NCBI GenBank assembly: GCA_001438205.1
Contig: LICG01000003.1
Location: 43,699-107,698, forward strand
DNA from: Cryomorphaceae bacterium BACL7 MAG-120322-bin74
GTDB taxonomy: Bacteria; Bacteroidota; Bacteroidia; Flavobacteriales; Schleiferiaceae
Direction of reading: 5' to 3'
Length of the DNA stretch: 64,000 bases
The position numbers were made by a program, and so were the translations under genes. Below are positions 28,725-37,795 of the stretch, piece after piece (the stretch's first letter is position 1; the number at the start of each line of letters is the position of its first letter). Under the pieces are notes generated by a model. It was not told the origin of the DNA. It ran no database searches and saw nothing but the letters and a program-made list of their open reading frames with translations.

Positions 28725-29030
28725 TTAAACTTTGATTTCTACTTCAACACCGCTAGGCAGCTCCAACTTCATCAAGGCATCAATCGTCTTGCTTGAAGAG
28801 GAATAGATATCCAACAAACGCTTGTAGCTGGACAATTCAAACTGCTCACGGGCTTTCTTGTTTACGTGAGGAGAACGCAGTACCGTATAGATACGCTTGT
28901 TCGTAGGGAGAGGAATGGGGCCAATAACAACAGCTCCAGTACTCTTCACCGTTTTCACGATTTTCTCTGCACTCTTGTCAACCAACATGTGGTCATATGA
29001 CTTGAGTTTAATGCGAATTTTTTGGCTCAT
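28725..29030 (-). CDS. rpsJ: 30S ribosomal protein S10
   Basis: S10 is part of the 30S head and also a NusB partner in antitermination. The 101-residue protein begins [20 protein letters not shown] and has the signature [20 protein letters not shown]. It follows fusA by 17 bases; tuf, often found between fusA and rpsJ, is missing here. Confidence 0.98.
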   Translation of the reverse strand: MSQKIRIKLKSYDHMLVDKSAEKIVKTVKSTGAVVIGPIPLPTNKRIYTVLRSPHVNKKAREQFELSSYKRLLDIYSSSSKTIDALMKLELPSGVEVEIKV

Positions 29031-29047
29031 AGGATAGTGAAAAAAAC

Positions 29048-31177
29048 TTATTTACTGCCGCGTACTTTCTCAATCACAGCTTCAGCAATGCTAGAAGGCG
29101 TCTCAGCATAATGGCTAAACTCCATAGTAGAGCTACCACGTCCTGATGTGATTGTACGCAATGTGGTTACATACCCAAACATTTCACTCAAAGGCACCTT
29201 GGCGCGAACGACAGAGTCACCTTCTTTTGTGTCCATTCCTTCAACAATGCCACGGCGCTTGTTTAAGTCACCCACAACATCACCCATCGAAGACTCGGGC
29301 ATCACTACCTCCATTTTCATCACAGGCTCAAGGATTACGGGACGTGCTTTCTTGCCTGCATCGCGGAAGCCAATTCGGGCTGCCAATTCAAAAGACAAGG
29401 AATCAGAATCCACAGGATGGAAAGAACCATCCGTCAAAGTCACCTTCATTGTATCGATGGCATAGCCAGCCAAAGGACCATTGTTCATAGCATCCTTAAA
29501 GCCTTTTTCTACGGCAGGGACAAATTCACGTGGGATGTTACCCCCCTTGATTTGGTTCTCGAACTGTAGGGTTCCAACGAAGTCCTCATCTGCAGGACCA
29601 ATGGTGAAGACAATATCGGCGAATTTACCACGACCACCTGTCTGCTTCTTGTAGACTTCACGGTGATTGTAATTATTCGTCAATGCCTCTTTGTATTGGA
29701 CTTGAGGTGGGCCTTGGTTACATTCGACCTTAAACTCACGCTTTAGGCGGTCAACGATGATTTCCAAGTGCAATTCACCCATACCCGAAATAACTGTTTG
29801 ACCCGTCTCATCGTCAGTGTGAACACGGAAAGTAGGATCTTCTTCAGACAATTTTGCTAAAGCCATTCCCAACTTGTCAACGTCTGCCTGGGTCTTAGGC
29901 TCAACCGCCAAACCAATAACAGGCTCAGGGAAAGACATAGACTCCAATACGATAGGACGCTTTTCATCACACAAGGTATCGCCCGTACGTATATCCTTGA
30001 ATCCTACGCCAGCACCAATATCACCAGCCTCGATCATGTCGATCGGATTCTGCTTATTGGAGTGCATTTGAAAGATGCGAGAGATACGTTCTTTGTTTCC
30101 TGTACGCATGTTCTTCGTGTAAGAACCTGCTTCAATTTTTCCGGAATAGACCCGGAAGAAACACAAGCGACCTACGAAGGGATCCGTTGCAATCTTGAAG
30201 GCTAATGCGCTAAAAGGCTCATTAGGATCAGGCTTGCGCATTTCAGGTTCTTCAGTATCAGGATTAGTACCTATGATCCCCTCAACATCAACTGGTGAAG
30301 GCATGTAAGACATTACAGCGTCCAACATCGTCTGAACACCCTTGTTTTTGAAGGCAGAACCACACAATACGGGTGTGATCTTCTGGGCGATGGTCGCCTT
30401 GCGAATGGCCGCAACAAGTTCCTCACGTGTAATGCTCTCTGGATCGTCAAAGAACTTCTCCATCAAGTTGTCATCAAATTCCGCTACAGCTTCTACAAGC
30501 TTTTCACGGTACTCCTTGACAGTCTCTTTAAGGTCTGCAGGGATATCAATCACCTTATACGTCATTCCTTGAGTCTCGTCTTCCCAAATAATCGCTTGAT
30601 TATCTAGTAAGTCAACGACGCCTTGAAATTCCATTTCAGCACCAATCGGCACTTGCAAAGGGATAGGATTGCCTTTTAATTTCTCATCAATTTGGCGGAC
30701 AACATTAAAGAAGTCAGCACCTGTACGGTCCATTTTATTGACAAAAGCAATACGTGGAACATTGTACTTGGTGGCTTGACGCCAAACCGTTTCAGTTTGT
30801 GGCTGTACTCCACCTACCGCACAAAGTAAGGTCACTGCACCATCTAACACACGTAACGAACGCTCTACCTCAACGGTAAAGTCCACGTGTCCAGGAGTAT
30901 CAATGATATTAATCTTGTACTGTTGGGTTTCGGGCAAATCCTCTCCTTGGTTAGTAGGGAAACGCCAGAAACAAGTAGTAGCCGCAGAAGTAATGGTGAT
31001 ACCGCGCTCTTGCTCTTGGATCATCCAGTCCATCGTAGCAGCACCGTCGTGTACCTCTCCAATCTTATGGCTTACGCCTGTGTAATAAAGAATACGTTCC
31101 GTGGTGGTCGTTTTGCCCGCATCAATGTGGGCCATGATACCAATGTTCCGTGTGAGTTTGAGATCGCGATTAGACAT
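29048..31177 (-). CDS. fusA: Elongation factor G
   Basis: EF-G drives ribosomal translocation by GTP hydrolysis. The 709-residue protein has all G motifs: [12 protein letters not shown] (P-loop, residues ~16-27), [17 protein letters not shown] and GSAFKNKG. Domains II to V follow, with the domain IV segment [11 protein letters not shown]. It lies between rpsG and rpsJ as in the str operon. Confidence 0.98.
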   Translation of the reverse strand: MSNRDLKLTRNIGIMAHIDAGKTTTTERILYYTGVSHKIGEVHDGAATMDWMIQEQERGITITSAATTCFWRFPTNQGEDLPETQQYKINIIDTPGHVDFTVEVERSLRVLDGAVTLLCAVGGVQPQTETVWRQATKYNVPRIAFVNKMDRTGADFFNVVRQIDEKLKGNPIPLQVPIGAEMEFQGVVDLLDNQAIIWEDETQGMTYKVIDIPADLKETVKEYREKLVEAVAEFDDNLMEKFFDDPESITREELVAAIRKATIAQKITPVLCGSAFKNKGVQTMLDAVMSYMPSPVDVEGIIGTNPDTEEPEMRKPDPNEPFSALAFKIATDPFVGRLCFFRVYSGKIEAGSYTKNMRTGNKERISRIFQMHSNKQNPIDMIEAGDIGAGVGFKDIRTGDTLCDEKRPIVLESMSFPEPVIGLAVEPKTQADVDKLGMALAKLSEEDPTFRVHTDDETGQTVISGMGELHLEIIVDRLKREFKVECNQGPPQVQYKEALTNNYNHREVYKKQTGGRGKFADIVFTIGPADEDFVGTLQFENQIKGGNIPREFVPAVEKGFKDAMNNGPLAGYAIDTMKVTLTDGSFHPVDSDSLSFELAARIGFRDAGKKARPVILEPVMKMEVVMPESSMGDVVGDLNKRRGIVEGMDTKEGDSVVRAKVPLSEMFGYVTTLRTITSGRGSSTMEFSHYAETPSSIAEAVIEKVRGSK

Positions 31178-31187
31178 GGTACCTGAT

Positions 31188-31658
31188 TTAGAAACGGAAG
31201 TGAGAGAATGCTTTGTTTGCCTCTGCCATTTTATGAACGTCCATGCGCTTCTTTACAGAAGCACCTTCCTCTTTTGCAGCAGCCATGATTTCACCGGCCA
31301 ATTTACCAGCCATGCTCTTTTCATTACGGCCACGCGCATAGCCAATCATCCACTTCATAGCCATAGAGATTTTACGCTCTGGACGGATTTGTTGTGGGAT
31401 TTGGAAAGTAGAACCACCAACGCGGCGGCTACGAACCTCTACGTGCGGCATTACATTGGTCAAAGCCGTCTTCCATTGCTCTAAACCGTTGGCTTCGCCA
31501 GACTTTTCAGACACAAGGTCAATTGCTTCATAGAAGATGGTATAAGCCGTAGACTTCTTTCCGTCGTACATCAAGTTGTTTACGAAACGGGTTACCAAGG
31601 GATCGTTGAAACGGGGATCCGGCAACAGGGGGCGCTTTTTAGCACGCGTCTTTCTCAT
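31188..31658 (-). CDS. rpsG: 30S ribosomal protein S7
   Basis: S7 organises the 30S head and contacts tRNA in the E site. The 156-residue product has [20 protein letters not shown] (residues ~12-31) and [14 protein letters not shown]. Length is standard. It lies nine bases after rpsL. Confidence 0.98.
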   Translation of the reverse strand: MRKTRAKKRPLLPDPRFNDPLVTRFVNNLMYDGKKSTAYTIFYEAIDLVSEKSGEANGLEQWKTALTNVMPHVEVRSRRVGGSTFQIPQQIRPERKISMAMKWMIGYARGRNEKSMAGKLAGEIMAAAKEEGASVKKRMDVHKMAEANKAFSHFRF

Positions 31659-31667
31659 GGTTTCCTA

Positions 31668-32048
31668 TTATTTTTTGACTTTGGGTCGTTTTGTACCATA
31701 CTTAGAGCGGCGTTGCATACGTCCGCTAACACCGGCAGTATCCAATGCACCACGTACGATGTGGTAACGGACACCTGGCAAATCTTTCACACGACCACCG
31801 CGCACAAGCACGATAGAGTGTTCCTGAAGGTTGTGACCCTCACCGCCGATGTAGGCGTTGACTTCATTTCCGTTGGTCAGGCGCACACGTGCAACCTTAC
31901 GCATAGCGGAATTCGGCTTCTTAGGAGTGGTTGTATAAACCCGCGTACACACGCCGCGGCGTTGAGGGCAAGAGTCCAGCGCTGCTGACTTGCTCTTCTT
32001 TTCTAGTTTGACTCGGCCCTTACGGACGAGCTGTTGAATGGTAGGCAT
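31668..32048 (-). CDS. rpsL: 30S ribosomal protein S12
   Basis: S12 controls decoding at the A site. The 126-residue protein starts [20 protein letters not shown] and has the conserved loops [12 protein letters not shown] and [12 protein letters not shown]. The lysine positions where streptomycin-resistance changes usually occur (TPKKPN and GRVKDLP) have the wild-type residues. It is the first gene of the long ribosomal operon and has a promoter box about 64 bases upstream. Confidence 0.98.
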   Translation of the reverse strand: MPTIQQLVRKGRVKLEKKSKSAALDSCPQRRGVCTRVYTTTPKKPNSAMRKVARVRLTNGNEVNAYIGGEGHNLQEHSIVLVRGGRVKDLPGVRYHIVRGALDTAGVSGRMQRRSKYGTKRPKVKK

Positions 32049-32090
32049 TCTTGTTAATTGTGTTGGTTGTCGTCGCTACAATAAAATATG

Positions 32091-32107
32091 CCCCTCGTTT
32101 TTAGGGG
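32091..32107 (-). promoter_or_regulatory. Small hairpin at the 5' end of the rpsL leader
   Basis: On the minus strand CCCCTAAAAACGAGGGG forms a 5-bp stem with a 7-base loop. It begins about five bases after the promoter box, so it would cap the 5' end of the ribosomal operon mRNA. A role in mRNA stability or regulation is an inference. Confidence 0.4.
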
Positions 32108-32111
32108 ACTG

Positions 32112-32119
32112 CAAATGTA
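32112..32119 (-). promoter_or_regulatory. -7 promoter box of the ribosomal operon (TACATTTG)
   Basis: On the minus strand TACATTTG matches TAnnTTTG perfectly and precedes rpsL by 63 bases. It is the only good candidate for the operon promoter. The divergent uvrD promoter box lies about 70 bases away on the other strand. Confidence 0.6.
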
Positions 32120-32190
32120 GACCTTTTTTCTATATGAATCGATTTGATTCCCATAGCACTTTCAAACTTTTTCGCACCACATGCAAACGC

Positions 32191-32198
32191 TACCTTTG
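32191..32198 (+). promoter_or_regulatory. -7 promoter box for uvrD/pcrA (TACCTTTG)
   Basis: TACCTTTG, a perfect TAnnTTTG match, lies ten bases before the ATG at 32209 that encodes the conserved N-terminus of the helicase. It supports that start over the longer open frame and predicts a leader of only a few bases. Confidence 0.55.
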
Positions 32199-32208
32199 GG
32201 ACCCTTCT

Positions 32209-34548
32209 ATGTCTAGCTATTCATCCGCCCTCAATCCTGTGCAACTTGAAGCCGTCCAACAGACGGAAGGACCTGTTATGGTTATCGCAGGCGCAGGCTC
32301 AGGAAAGACCCGCATGTTGACCTACCGCATTGCCCATTTAATGGAAAAAGGCGTGGATCCCTTTAACATCCTTTCCCTCACGTTTACCAATAAGGCGGCG
32401 CGTGAAATGAAAGGTCGAATTGAAACCTTATTAGGTGGGACGGAAGCAAAGAATTTATGGATGGGGACGTTTCACTCCATTTTTGCCCGCATCCTTCGAA
32501 TTGAAGGGCATAGACTGGGATACCCTTCAAATTTCACCATCTATGATTCCGAAGATTCACAGAAGGTTATTTCGGGGCTGATTAAAGAGCGTGACCTAGA
32601 CAAAGACATCTATAAGGTGAAGGCTGTGTCGGGCCGAATCTCCTCATACAAGAACAATCTGATTACGCCAAAGGCATATCAGCACCGGGCAGATCTCCAG
32701 GAGGCGGATGCTTCTGCGCGCATGTCTAAAATGGGGGAACTCTATAATGCCTATGTAGAAAAGTGCTTCCGAGCCGGCGCCATGGATTTTGATGACTTGC
32801 TCCTCAAGACCAACGAGCTCTTTGCGAAGTTTCCTGATGCCCTAGCTCGTTATCAGGAACGCTTTAAGTATATCCTAGTCGATGAGTATCAGGATACCAA
32901 CCATTCACAATATCTCATCGTTAAAGCACTCGCATCTCGCTTTGAGAATTTATGCGTTGTAGGGGATGATGCACAGAGTATATATGCTTTCCGAGGTGCA
33001 AATATTCGGAATATTCTGAATTTTCAAAAAGATTATGCGGATGCAAAGCTCTTTAAATTAGAGCAGAACTATCGCAGCACACAGTGTATTGTAGAAGCGG
33101 CTAATTCATTGATCAAGCACAACCAAGACCAACTCGAAAAGAAGGTTTGGACTGCCAATCCTACAGGGGAGCGAATCGTAGTCCACAAAAGCGTGAGTGA
33201 CTCCGATGAAGGCAACTATGTCGCACAGACCATTTGGGAATTGCACATGCAGGAACATATGGCCCATGATCAAATGGCCATTCTCTACCGAACCAATGCC
33301 CAGTCTCGCGCTTTTGAAGATGCTTTGCGCAGACGAAACATCCCTTACCGTATTTTCGGGGGTCTTTCCTTCTACCAACGAAAAGAAGTCAAAGATTTAA
33401 TGGCGTATGTGCGTTTAACGGTTAACCCCAAAGACGAAGAAGCATTTCGCAGAGTGATCAACCTACCTGCACGCGGTATTGGCGATACCACATTGGCCCG
33501 ACTAACCATTGCCGCAAATGAAAAAGAGGCAAGTCTTTGGGATGCCGCTGGGCTTTGTGGAGAATGGGGCGTCAACATCAATAAACCTACACAGCAGCGC
33601 CTAGTAGATTTTGTAGACCTGATCAAATCCTATCAAATCATTGCAGCAGAAAAAGATGCCTTTGATGTGGTGGAGCACATTGCCCGCAGCAGCGGACTGA
33701 TTAAACTTCTGGCTGACGACAAAACACCCGAAGGTGTCTCACGCTATGAGAACGTCCAAGAACTGCTCAATGGCATCAAAGACTTTGCAGAGCAACAGCA
33801 ACAAGTAGACGAAGGAGATCCAAGTCTTGGCGCCTTTCTTCAAGATGTGGCCTTGATTACGGATGCGGACCGTCCAGACGAGGATGATCGTCCTAAAGTG
33901 AACTTAATGACCATACACTTGGCAAAGGGCCTAGAATTTCCAGCTGTTTTTGTGGTAGGCATGGAGGAAAACCTTTTCCCTTCAATGATGTCCATGGGTT
34001 CGCGCTCAGATCTGGAAGAAGAAAGGCGCCTGTTTTATGTCGCCCTAACTCGAGCGGAGAAACGTGCATTTCTCACCTACGCACATGTGCGCTACCGCTG
34101 GGGCAAGCTGATCGATTGCGAACCTAGTAGATTCCTTGAGGAATTAGATGAAGAGCACCTGGACATACATGTGCCTGAATTTCAGCCAACCTACACCGTT
34201 CCACGCGAACTTATAGATGCCTTTGATGTACCTTCGTCTAGGCGCTCTACAGGCTCGACTCCCGTCAGGCCCAAAACCACGCCGTCTCCTCCTCCAGTCC
34301 CTGTGCGCTTTAGGAGGCCAACTGCACTGAAGTCCATGCAGCATGCCACCTCGGCTGCAACCAGCGGGCCAAGTGCACTCAACTTGGACCTCACCGTGGG
34401 GGCACGAGTAGTCCATGACCGATTTGGTATCGGAAAAGTGACAGAATTGGCCGGCGACGGTATGGAAAGAAAGGCCACCATTCTTTTTGATAATGCTGGG
34501 GAGAAAAAATTGCTCCTCAAGTTTGCTAAATTGCAGCTTCTCTCATGA
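32209..34548 (+). CDS. pcrA: UvrD/PcrA-type superfamily 1 DNA helicase
   Basis: This ATP-driven 3'-5' helicase acts in repair and removes proteins from DNA. The 779-residue protein has the Q-motif start (LNPVQLEAV), Walker A GAGSGKTRM (residues ~28-36), FTNKAAREM, the Walker B VDEYQDTN near 224, GDDAQSIYAFRGA, EQNYRS and late motifs TIHLAKGLEF and YVALTRAEKR. The C-terminus has a Tudor-like segment (VGARVVHDRFGIGKV) as in PcrA. The frame is open 57 codons further upstream, but the promoter box and family start favour 32209. The stop overlaps the DUF4290 gene in ATGA. Confidence 0.95.
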   Translation: MSSYSSALNPVQLEAVQQTEGPVMVIAGAGSGKTRMLTYRIAHLMEKGVDPFNILSLTFTNKAAREMKGRIETLLGGTEAKNLWMGTFHSIFARILRIEGHRLGYPSNFTIYDSEDSQKVISGLIKERDLDKDIYKVKAVSGRISSYKNNLITPKAYQHRADLQEADASARMSKMGELYNAYVEKCFRAGAMDFDDLLLKTNELFAKFPDALARYQERFKYILVDEYQDTNHSQYLIVKALASRFENLCVVGDDAQSIYAFRGANIRNILNFQKDYADAKLFKLEQNYRSTQCIVEAANSLIKHNQDQLEKKVWTANPTGERIVVHKSVSDSDEGNYVAQTIWELHMQEHMAHDQMAILYRTNAQSRAFEDALRRRNIPYRIFGGLSFYQRKEVKDLMAYVRLTVNPKDEEAFRRVINLPARGIGDTTLARLTIAANEKEASLWDAAGLCGEWGVNINKPTQQRLVDFVDLIKSYQIIAAEKDAFDVVEHIARSSGLIKLLADDKTPEGVSRYENVQELLNGIKDFAEQQQQVDEGDPSLGAFLQDVALITDADRPDEDDRPKVNLMTIHLAKGLEFPAVFVVGMEENLFPSMMSMGSRSDLEEERRLFYVALTRAEKRAFLTYAHVRYRWGKLIDCEPSRFLEELDEEHLDIHVPEFQPTYTVPRELIDAFDVPSSRRSTGSTPVRPKTTPSPPPVPVRFRRPTALKSMQHATSAATSGPSALNLDLTVGARVVHDRFGIGKVTELAGDGMERKATILFDNAGEKKLLLKFAKLQLLS

Positions 34549-35207
34549 TAGAAACTTCTCAAATAGCCGCGCTTTCTCTGGACTATAATACAGACCGAGA
34601 AGATTTGCGCATGCCCGAATATGGACGCCATGTGCAGTCCATGATCGAATATTGTTTAAGCCTTCCTGACCGCGAACGCCGGACAAAGGTGGCCAACAGC
34701 ATCATTGATGTTATTGGGAATCTTAATCCAAGTCTACGCGACAATCCAGATTATCGCCATAAACTTTGGGACCATCTTTTTGTCATGTCCGACTTTGCTT
34801 TGGATGTGGATTGCCCCTACCCAACGCCAACGCGTGAAAAATTAAGCGAGAAGCCTGATGCTGTTCCTTATCCTCAAAAAAGCAGGAGCCATCGCTATTA
34901 TGGCAACATTGTGCAAAATCTCATTACGACGGTATCGGACATGGAGCCTTCAGAAGATCGTGATGCCATGGAGTTGGATATTGCCAATCAGATGAAACGT
35001 GCCTACCTATCCTGGAATAAAGATTCTGTGGATGATGCCGTCATTTTTGCCGAGCTGCGCATCTTATCCGCCGGTAAGCTTGGGCAGGAAAAGGCCCCAC
35101 TTAGCGTCAACCGCGGGGTTGTGTCCCAAAATGCGCCACTTCACACACGCACCAAGAAAAAAGCCAAGCCCACTTTTAAGCGGAAAACCAACTTCAAACG
35201 CTCGTAA
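34545..35207 (+). CDS. DUF4290 family protein
   Basis: The 220-residue, probably cytoplasmic protein matches DUF4290, a family known mainly from Bacteroidota: LDYNTDREDLRMPEYGRHVQ at residues ~12-31 and the RSHRYYGNIVQNLI segment near 118. The last 40 residues are very basic (KTKKKAKPTFKRKTNFKR type), which suggests nucleic-acid or ribosome contact, but no function is established. It overlaps the helicase gene by ATGA and precedes murA by 15 bases. Confidence 0.85.
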   Translation: MIETSQIAALSLDYNTDREDLRMPEYGRHVQSMIEYCLSLPDRERRTKVANSIIDVIGNLNPSLRDNPDYRHKLWDHLFVMSDFALDVDCPYPTPTREKLSEKPDAVPYPQKSRSHRYYGNIVQNLITTVSDMEPSEDRDAMELDIANQMKRAYLSWNKDSVDDAVIFAELRILSAGKLGQEKAPLSVNRGVVSQNAPLHTRTKKKAKPTFKRKTNFKRS

Positions 35208-35222
35208 TACCTTTTTTATTTA

Positions 35223-36539
35223 GTGTCCAGTTTTAAAATAACAGGGGGGCTTCGCCTCAAAGGGGAAGTTCAACCCCAGGGAGCAAAAAATGAAGTCCTT
35301 CAGATACTATGCGCCGTTCTTTTAACAGAAGAAAATGTCCGCATATCGAACATTCCAGACATTGTTGACGTCAATAAATTAATTGAACTATTAGGGGATT
35401 TTGGGGTCAACGTAACCCAGCATGGGCAGGGTGATTACAGTTTCTGCGCCCAGGATGTAAAGGTTGACTTTTTATTCTCTGATGCCTACAAATCAAAGGG
35501 AGCTGCACTCCGTGGATCCATCATGCTGGTGGGGCCATTATTGGCGCGGTTTGGCAAAGGGTATATCCCAAAACCCGGAGGTGACAAAATTGGCCGCAGA
35601 CGCCTTGACACCCACTTCTTGGGTTTTATGAAGCTTGGTGCAGAATTTAAATATGAAGAAGGTTCACATTTCTACGGTGTAGAAACCCCAGCCGAAGGGC
35701 TTCGGGGGGCCTATATGCTGTTGGACGAAGCCTCTGTCACCGGCACCGCTAACATTGTCATGGCAGCTGTGCTAACTCCAGGGGTGACCACCCTTTACAA
35801 TGCAGCCTGTGAGCCCTACTTGCAACAGTTGTGTAAAATGCTGGTGCGTATGGGGGCAAACATCCTAGGTATTGGCAGCAACCTATTGACCATCACGGGT
35901 GTTGAGCGCCTTGGTGGGACAGACCATCGCTGCTTACCGGATATGATCGAAATCGGCTCATGGATTGGTCTTGCCGCCATGACCAAGAGCGAACTCACAA
36001 TTAAAAACGCAGGAGTTGAACACCTGGGCATCATTCCGGAAGTGTTCAAGAAATTGGGTATTAAACTCCAAATCCAAGGAGATGATATCTATGTTCCCGC
36101 ACAAGAAAGCTATGAAATTGGGGCCTACCTCGACGGATCTATGGTGACCGTTTCTGATGCACCATGGCCAGGCTTTACCCCTGATTTATTGAGTATTGTT
36201 TTGGTGACCGCTACACAAGCAAAAGGCTCTGTACTGGTGCACCAAAAAATGTTTGAAAGTCGACTCTTTTTCGTAGACAAACTGATCGACATGGGTGCAC
36301 AGATCATTTTGTGCGATCCACACCGCGCTACGGTTATTGGACTTGATCGCAAGGTTCCATTACGCGCCACAACGATGACTTCACCAGACATTCGTGCAGG
36401 TATTGCCCTATTGATTGCTGCACTGAGCGCTGAGGGAACCAGTATGATTCACAATATTGAACAGATTGACCGAGGCTATGAGCGTATCGACGAGCGTCTC
36501 CGCGCACTAGGTGCACAAATAGAGCGAATTCCTTCCTAA
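35223..36539 (+). CDS. murA: UDP-N-acetylglucosamine 1-carboxyvinyltransferase, Asp-type active site
   Basis: MurA adds enolpyruvate to UDP-GlcNAc, the first committed step of peptidoglycan synthesis. The 438-residue protein has GAKNEVL with Lys22/Asn23. The active-site loop reads PGGDKIGRRRLDTH, with Asp121 at the position of Cys115 in E. coli. Enzymes with this substitution work but are naturally resistant to fosfomycin. The start is GTG at 35223; TACCTTTT seven bases upstream is a weak promoter candidate. It is 12 bases before tlpA-like. Confidence 0.96.
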   Translation: MSSFKITGGLRLKGEVQPQGAKNEVLQILCAVLLTEENVRISNIPDIVDVNKLIELLGDFGVNVTQHGQGDYSFCAQDVKVDFLFSDAYKSKGAALRGSIMLVGPLLARFGKGYIPKPGGDKIGRRRLDTHFLGFMKLGAEFKYEEGSHFYGVETPAEGLRGAYMLLDEASVTGTANIVMAAVLTPGVTTLYNAACEPYLQQLCKMLVRMGANILGIGSNLLTITGVERLGGTDHRCLPDMIEIGSWIGLAAMTKSELTIKNAGVEHLGIIPEVFKKLGIKLQIQGDDIYVPAQESYEIGAYLDGSMVTVSDAPWPGFTPDLLSIVLVTATQAKGSVLVHQKMFESRLFFVDKLIDMGAQIILCDPHRATVIGLDRKVPLRATTMTSPDIRAGIALLIAALSAEGTSMIHNIEQIDRGYERIDERLRALGAQIERIPS

Positions 36540-36551
36540 CTTGACCCCATC

Positions 36552-37100
36552 ATGAAACAAACTTTCACCTTTCTTTTGTTGGCCTCCGCATTATTGTGGA
36601 CCGCCGCACGTCCTTCTGATTCTGTTTCCCGTCCTTCTGGTGAACTACAATTAGCCAATATCAATGTGGGTGACCAGGCGCCCGAATTAGCTTTTCCCAA
36701 TCCCAATGGGGATATTATCAAGCTAAGTGATTTGCGTGGCAACGTGGTCTTGATTGATTTTTGGGCATCTTGGTGCGGACCTTGCCGGATGGAAAATCCA
36801 AATGTTGTGCGCATTTATAATGCCTACAAGGATAAAAAGTACACGGCAGGTAAAGGTTTTGAAATCTATTCTGTTAGCCTTGATCAAGCCAAAGACCGTT
36901 GGATTCAAGCCATAGAAAAAGATGGCCTCATCTGGCCGAGCCATGTGAGTGACTTAAAAGGATGGAAGGCGCAGGGAGCAGCCATTTATGGCGTGAACTC
37001 CATTCCCATGACGTATTTGCTAGATGGCGAAGGAAAAGTCATTGCAAAAGGGCTCCGGGGCGCTCAACTGGAAGCAGCCTTGAAATCATTGCTGCGTTAA
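36552..37100 (+). CDS. TlpA-family thioredoxin-like protein
   Basis: The 182-residue product has an N-terminal hydrophobic signal (residues ~3-19), so it acts outside the cytoplasm, probably in the periplasm. A thioredoxin fold of the TlpA/ResA type follows, with LRGNVVLIDFWASWCGPCRM (redox Cys75 and Cys78) and the cis-proline segment NSIPMTYLLDGEGK. It likely reduces disulfides, for example in cytochrome c maturation or oxidative defence. It follows murA by 12 bases. Confidence 0.9.
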   Translation: MKQTFTFLLLASALLWTAARPSDSVSRPSGELQLANINVGDQAPELAFPNPNGDIIKLSDLRGNVVLIDFWASWCGPCRMENPNVVRIYNAYKDKKYTAGKGFEIYSVSLDQAKDRWIQAIEKDGLIWPSHVSDLKGWKAQGAAIYGVNSIPMTYLLDGEGKVIAKGLRGAQLEAALKSLLR

Positions 37101-37151
37101 TACAAGGGCATACAGTTCTAAAAGTGGCCAGAAAGGCCGCCATTTTGCGCA

Positions 37152-37191
37152 CAATCTGCCATTCTGACACAAAGCTCAGTTTGGCAGATTG
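37152..37191. promoter_or_regulatory. 40-bp palindrome upstream of grpE
   Basis: Arms CAATCTGCCA (37152-37161) and TGGCAGATTG (37182-37191) are perfectly complementary, and inner CTGA / TCAG (37164-37167, 37176-37179) extend the symmetry across two mismatches, leaving an 8-base centre. It lies 36 bases before the grpE ATG. It may be an operator of the grpE-dnaJ heat-shock unit or a weak terminator of the preceding gene (the following bases TTTGCTTTA are only partly T-rich). It is not the CIRCE element. Confidence 0.5.
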
Positions 37192-37226
37192 TTTGCTTTA
37201 GAGGGGGCTATAGATCCTATTGAACC

Positions 37227-37793
37227 ATGGCCAAAGAGAAACAACCTGCAGAAGAACCAAAAGCCCAGAATGAAATGGAAACTGGAGAAATGCCCCAACA
37301 GGAAAACCCAACAGTAGAGGGTGAGCCAACTACTGGTTCGGAATTGGACAACCTACAGGAAGAATTCCAGGCTTTAAAGGAGCAAAATCTACGGCTCTAT
37401 GCCGAGTTTGAGAACTTTCGCCGCAGAAATGCCCGTGAACGTCTTGATCTCATGGCCACAGCCAATGAGAAAGTCTTAAAGGCCCTTTTGCCCGTGGTGG
37501 ATGATTTTGAACGTGCGATGAAGAACATTCCGGCTGATTCGGCCGTGCGCATTGGCATGGAACTCATCTATACCAAGTTGATCAATACCCTAAAGACTGA
37601 AGGCCTCAAAGAAATGGAATCCCCTGTAGGTCAAGTGTTTGACGTTGAAACGATGGAAGCCATTACCAATATACCCGCTCCAAGTCCTGAACTTGGCGGA
37701 AAAGTGATCGACCAGATTGAAAAGGGCTATACCCTTGGAGAGAAAATTATTCGCTACACCAGGGTGGTGGTCGCGGACCAACACCCCGGATAA
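37227..37793 (+). CDS. grpE: Nucleotide exchange factor GrpE
   Basis: GrpE releases ADP from DnaK. The 188-residue protein has an acidic, disordered N-terminus (about 45 residues), a long coiled coil ([30 protein letters not shown]) and the beta-wing end ([20 protein letters not shown]). It lies two bases before dnaJ. dnaK is not in the window. Confidence 0.97.
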   Translation: MAKEKQPAEEPKAQNEMETGEMPQQENPTVEGEPTTGSELDNLQEEFQALKEQNLRLYAEFENFRRRNARERLDLMATANEKVLKALLPVVDDFERAMKNIPADSAVRIGMELIYTKLINTLKTEGLKEMESPVGQVFDVETMEAITNIPAPSPELGGKVIDQIEKGYTLGEKIIRYTRVVVADQHPG

Positions 37794-37795
37794 GC

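Noticed and set aside
32038..32208. Upstream extension of the helicase frame
   Set aside because: It overlaps the rpsL start and promoter and lacks family similarity; the ATG at 32209 follows a promoter box and matches the conserved N-terminus.
37152..37191. CIRCE operator (HrcA site) upstream of grpE
   Set aside because: The palindrome lacks the TTAGCACTC arms and the nine-base spacer of CIRCE.
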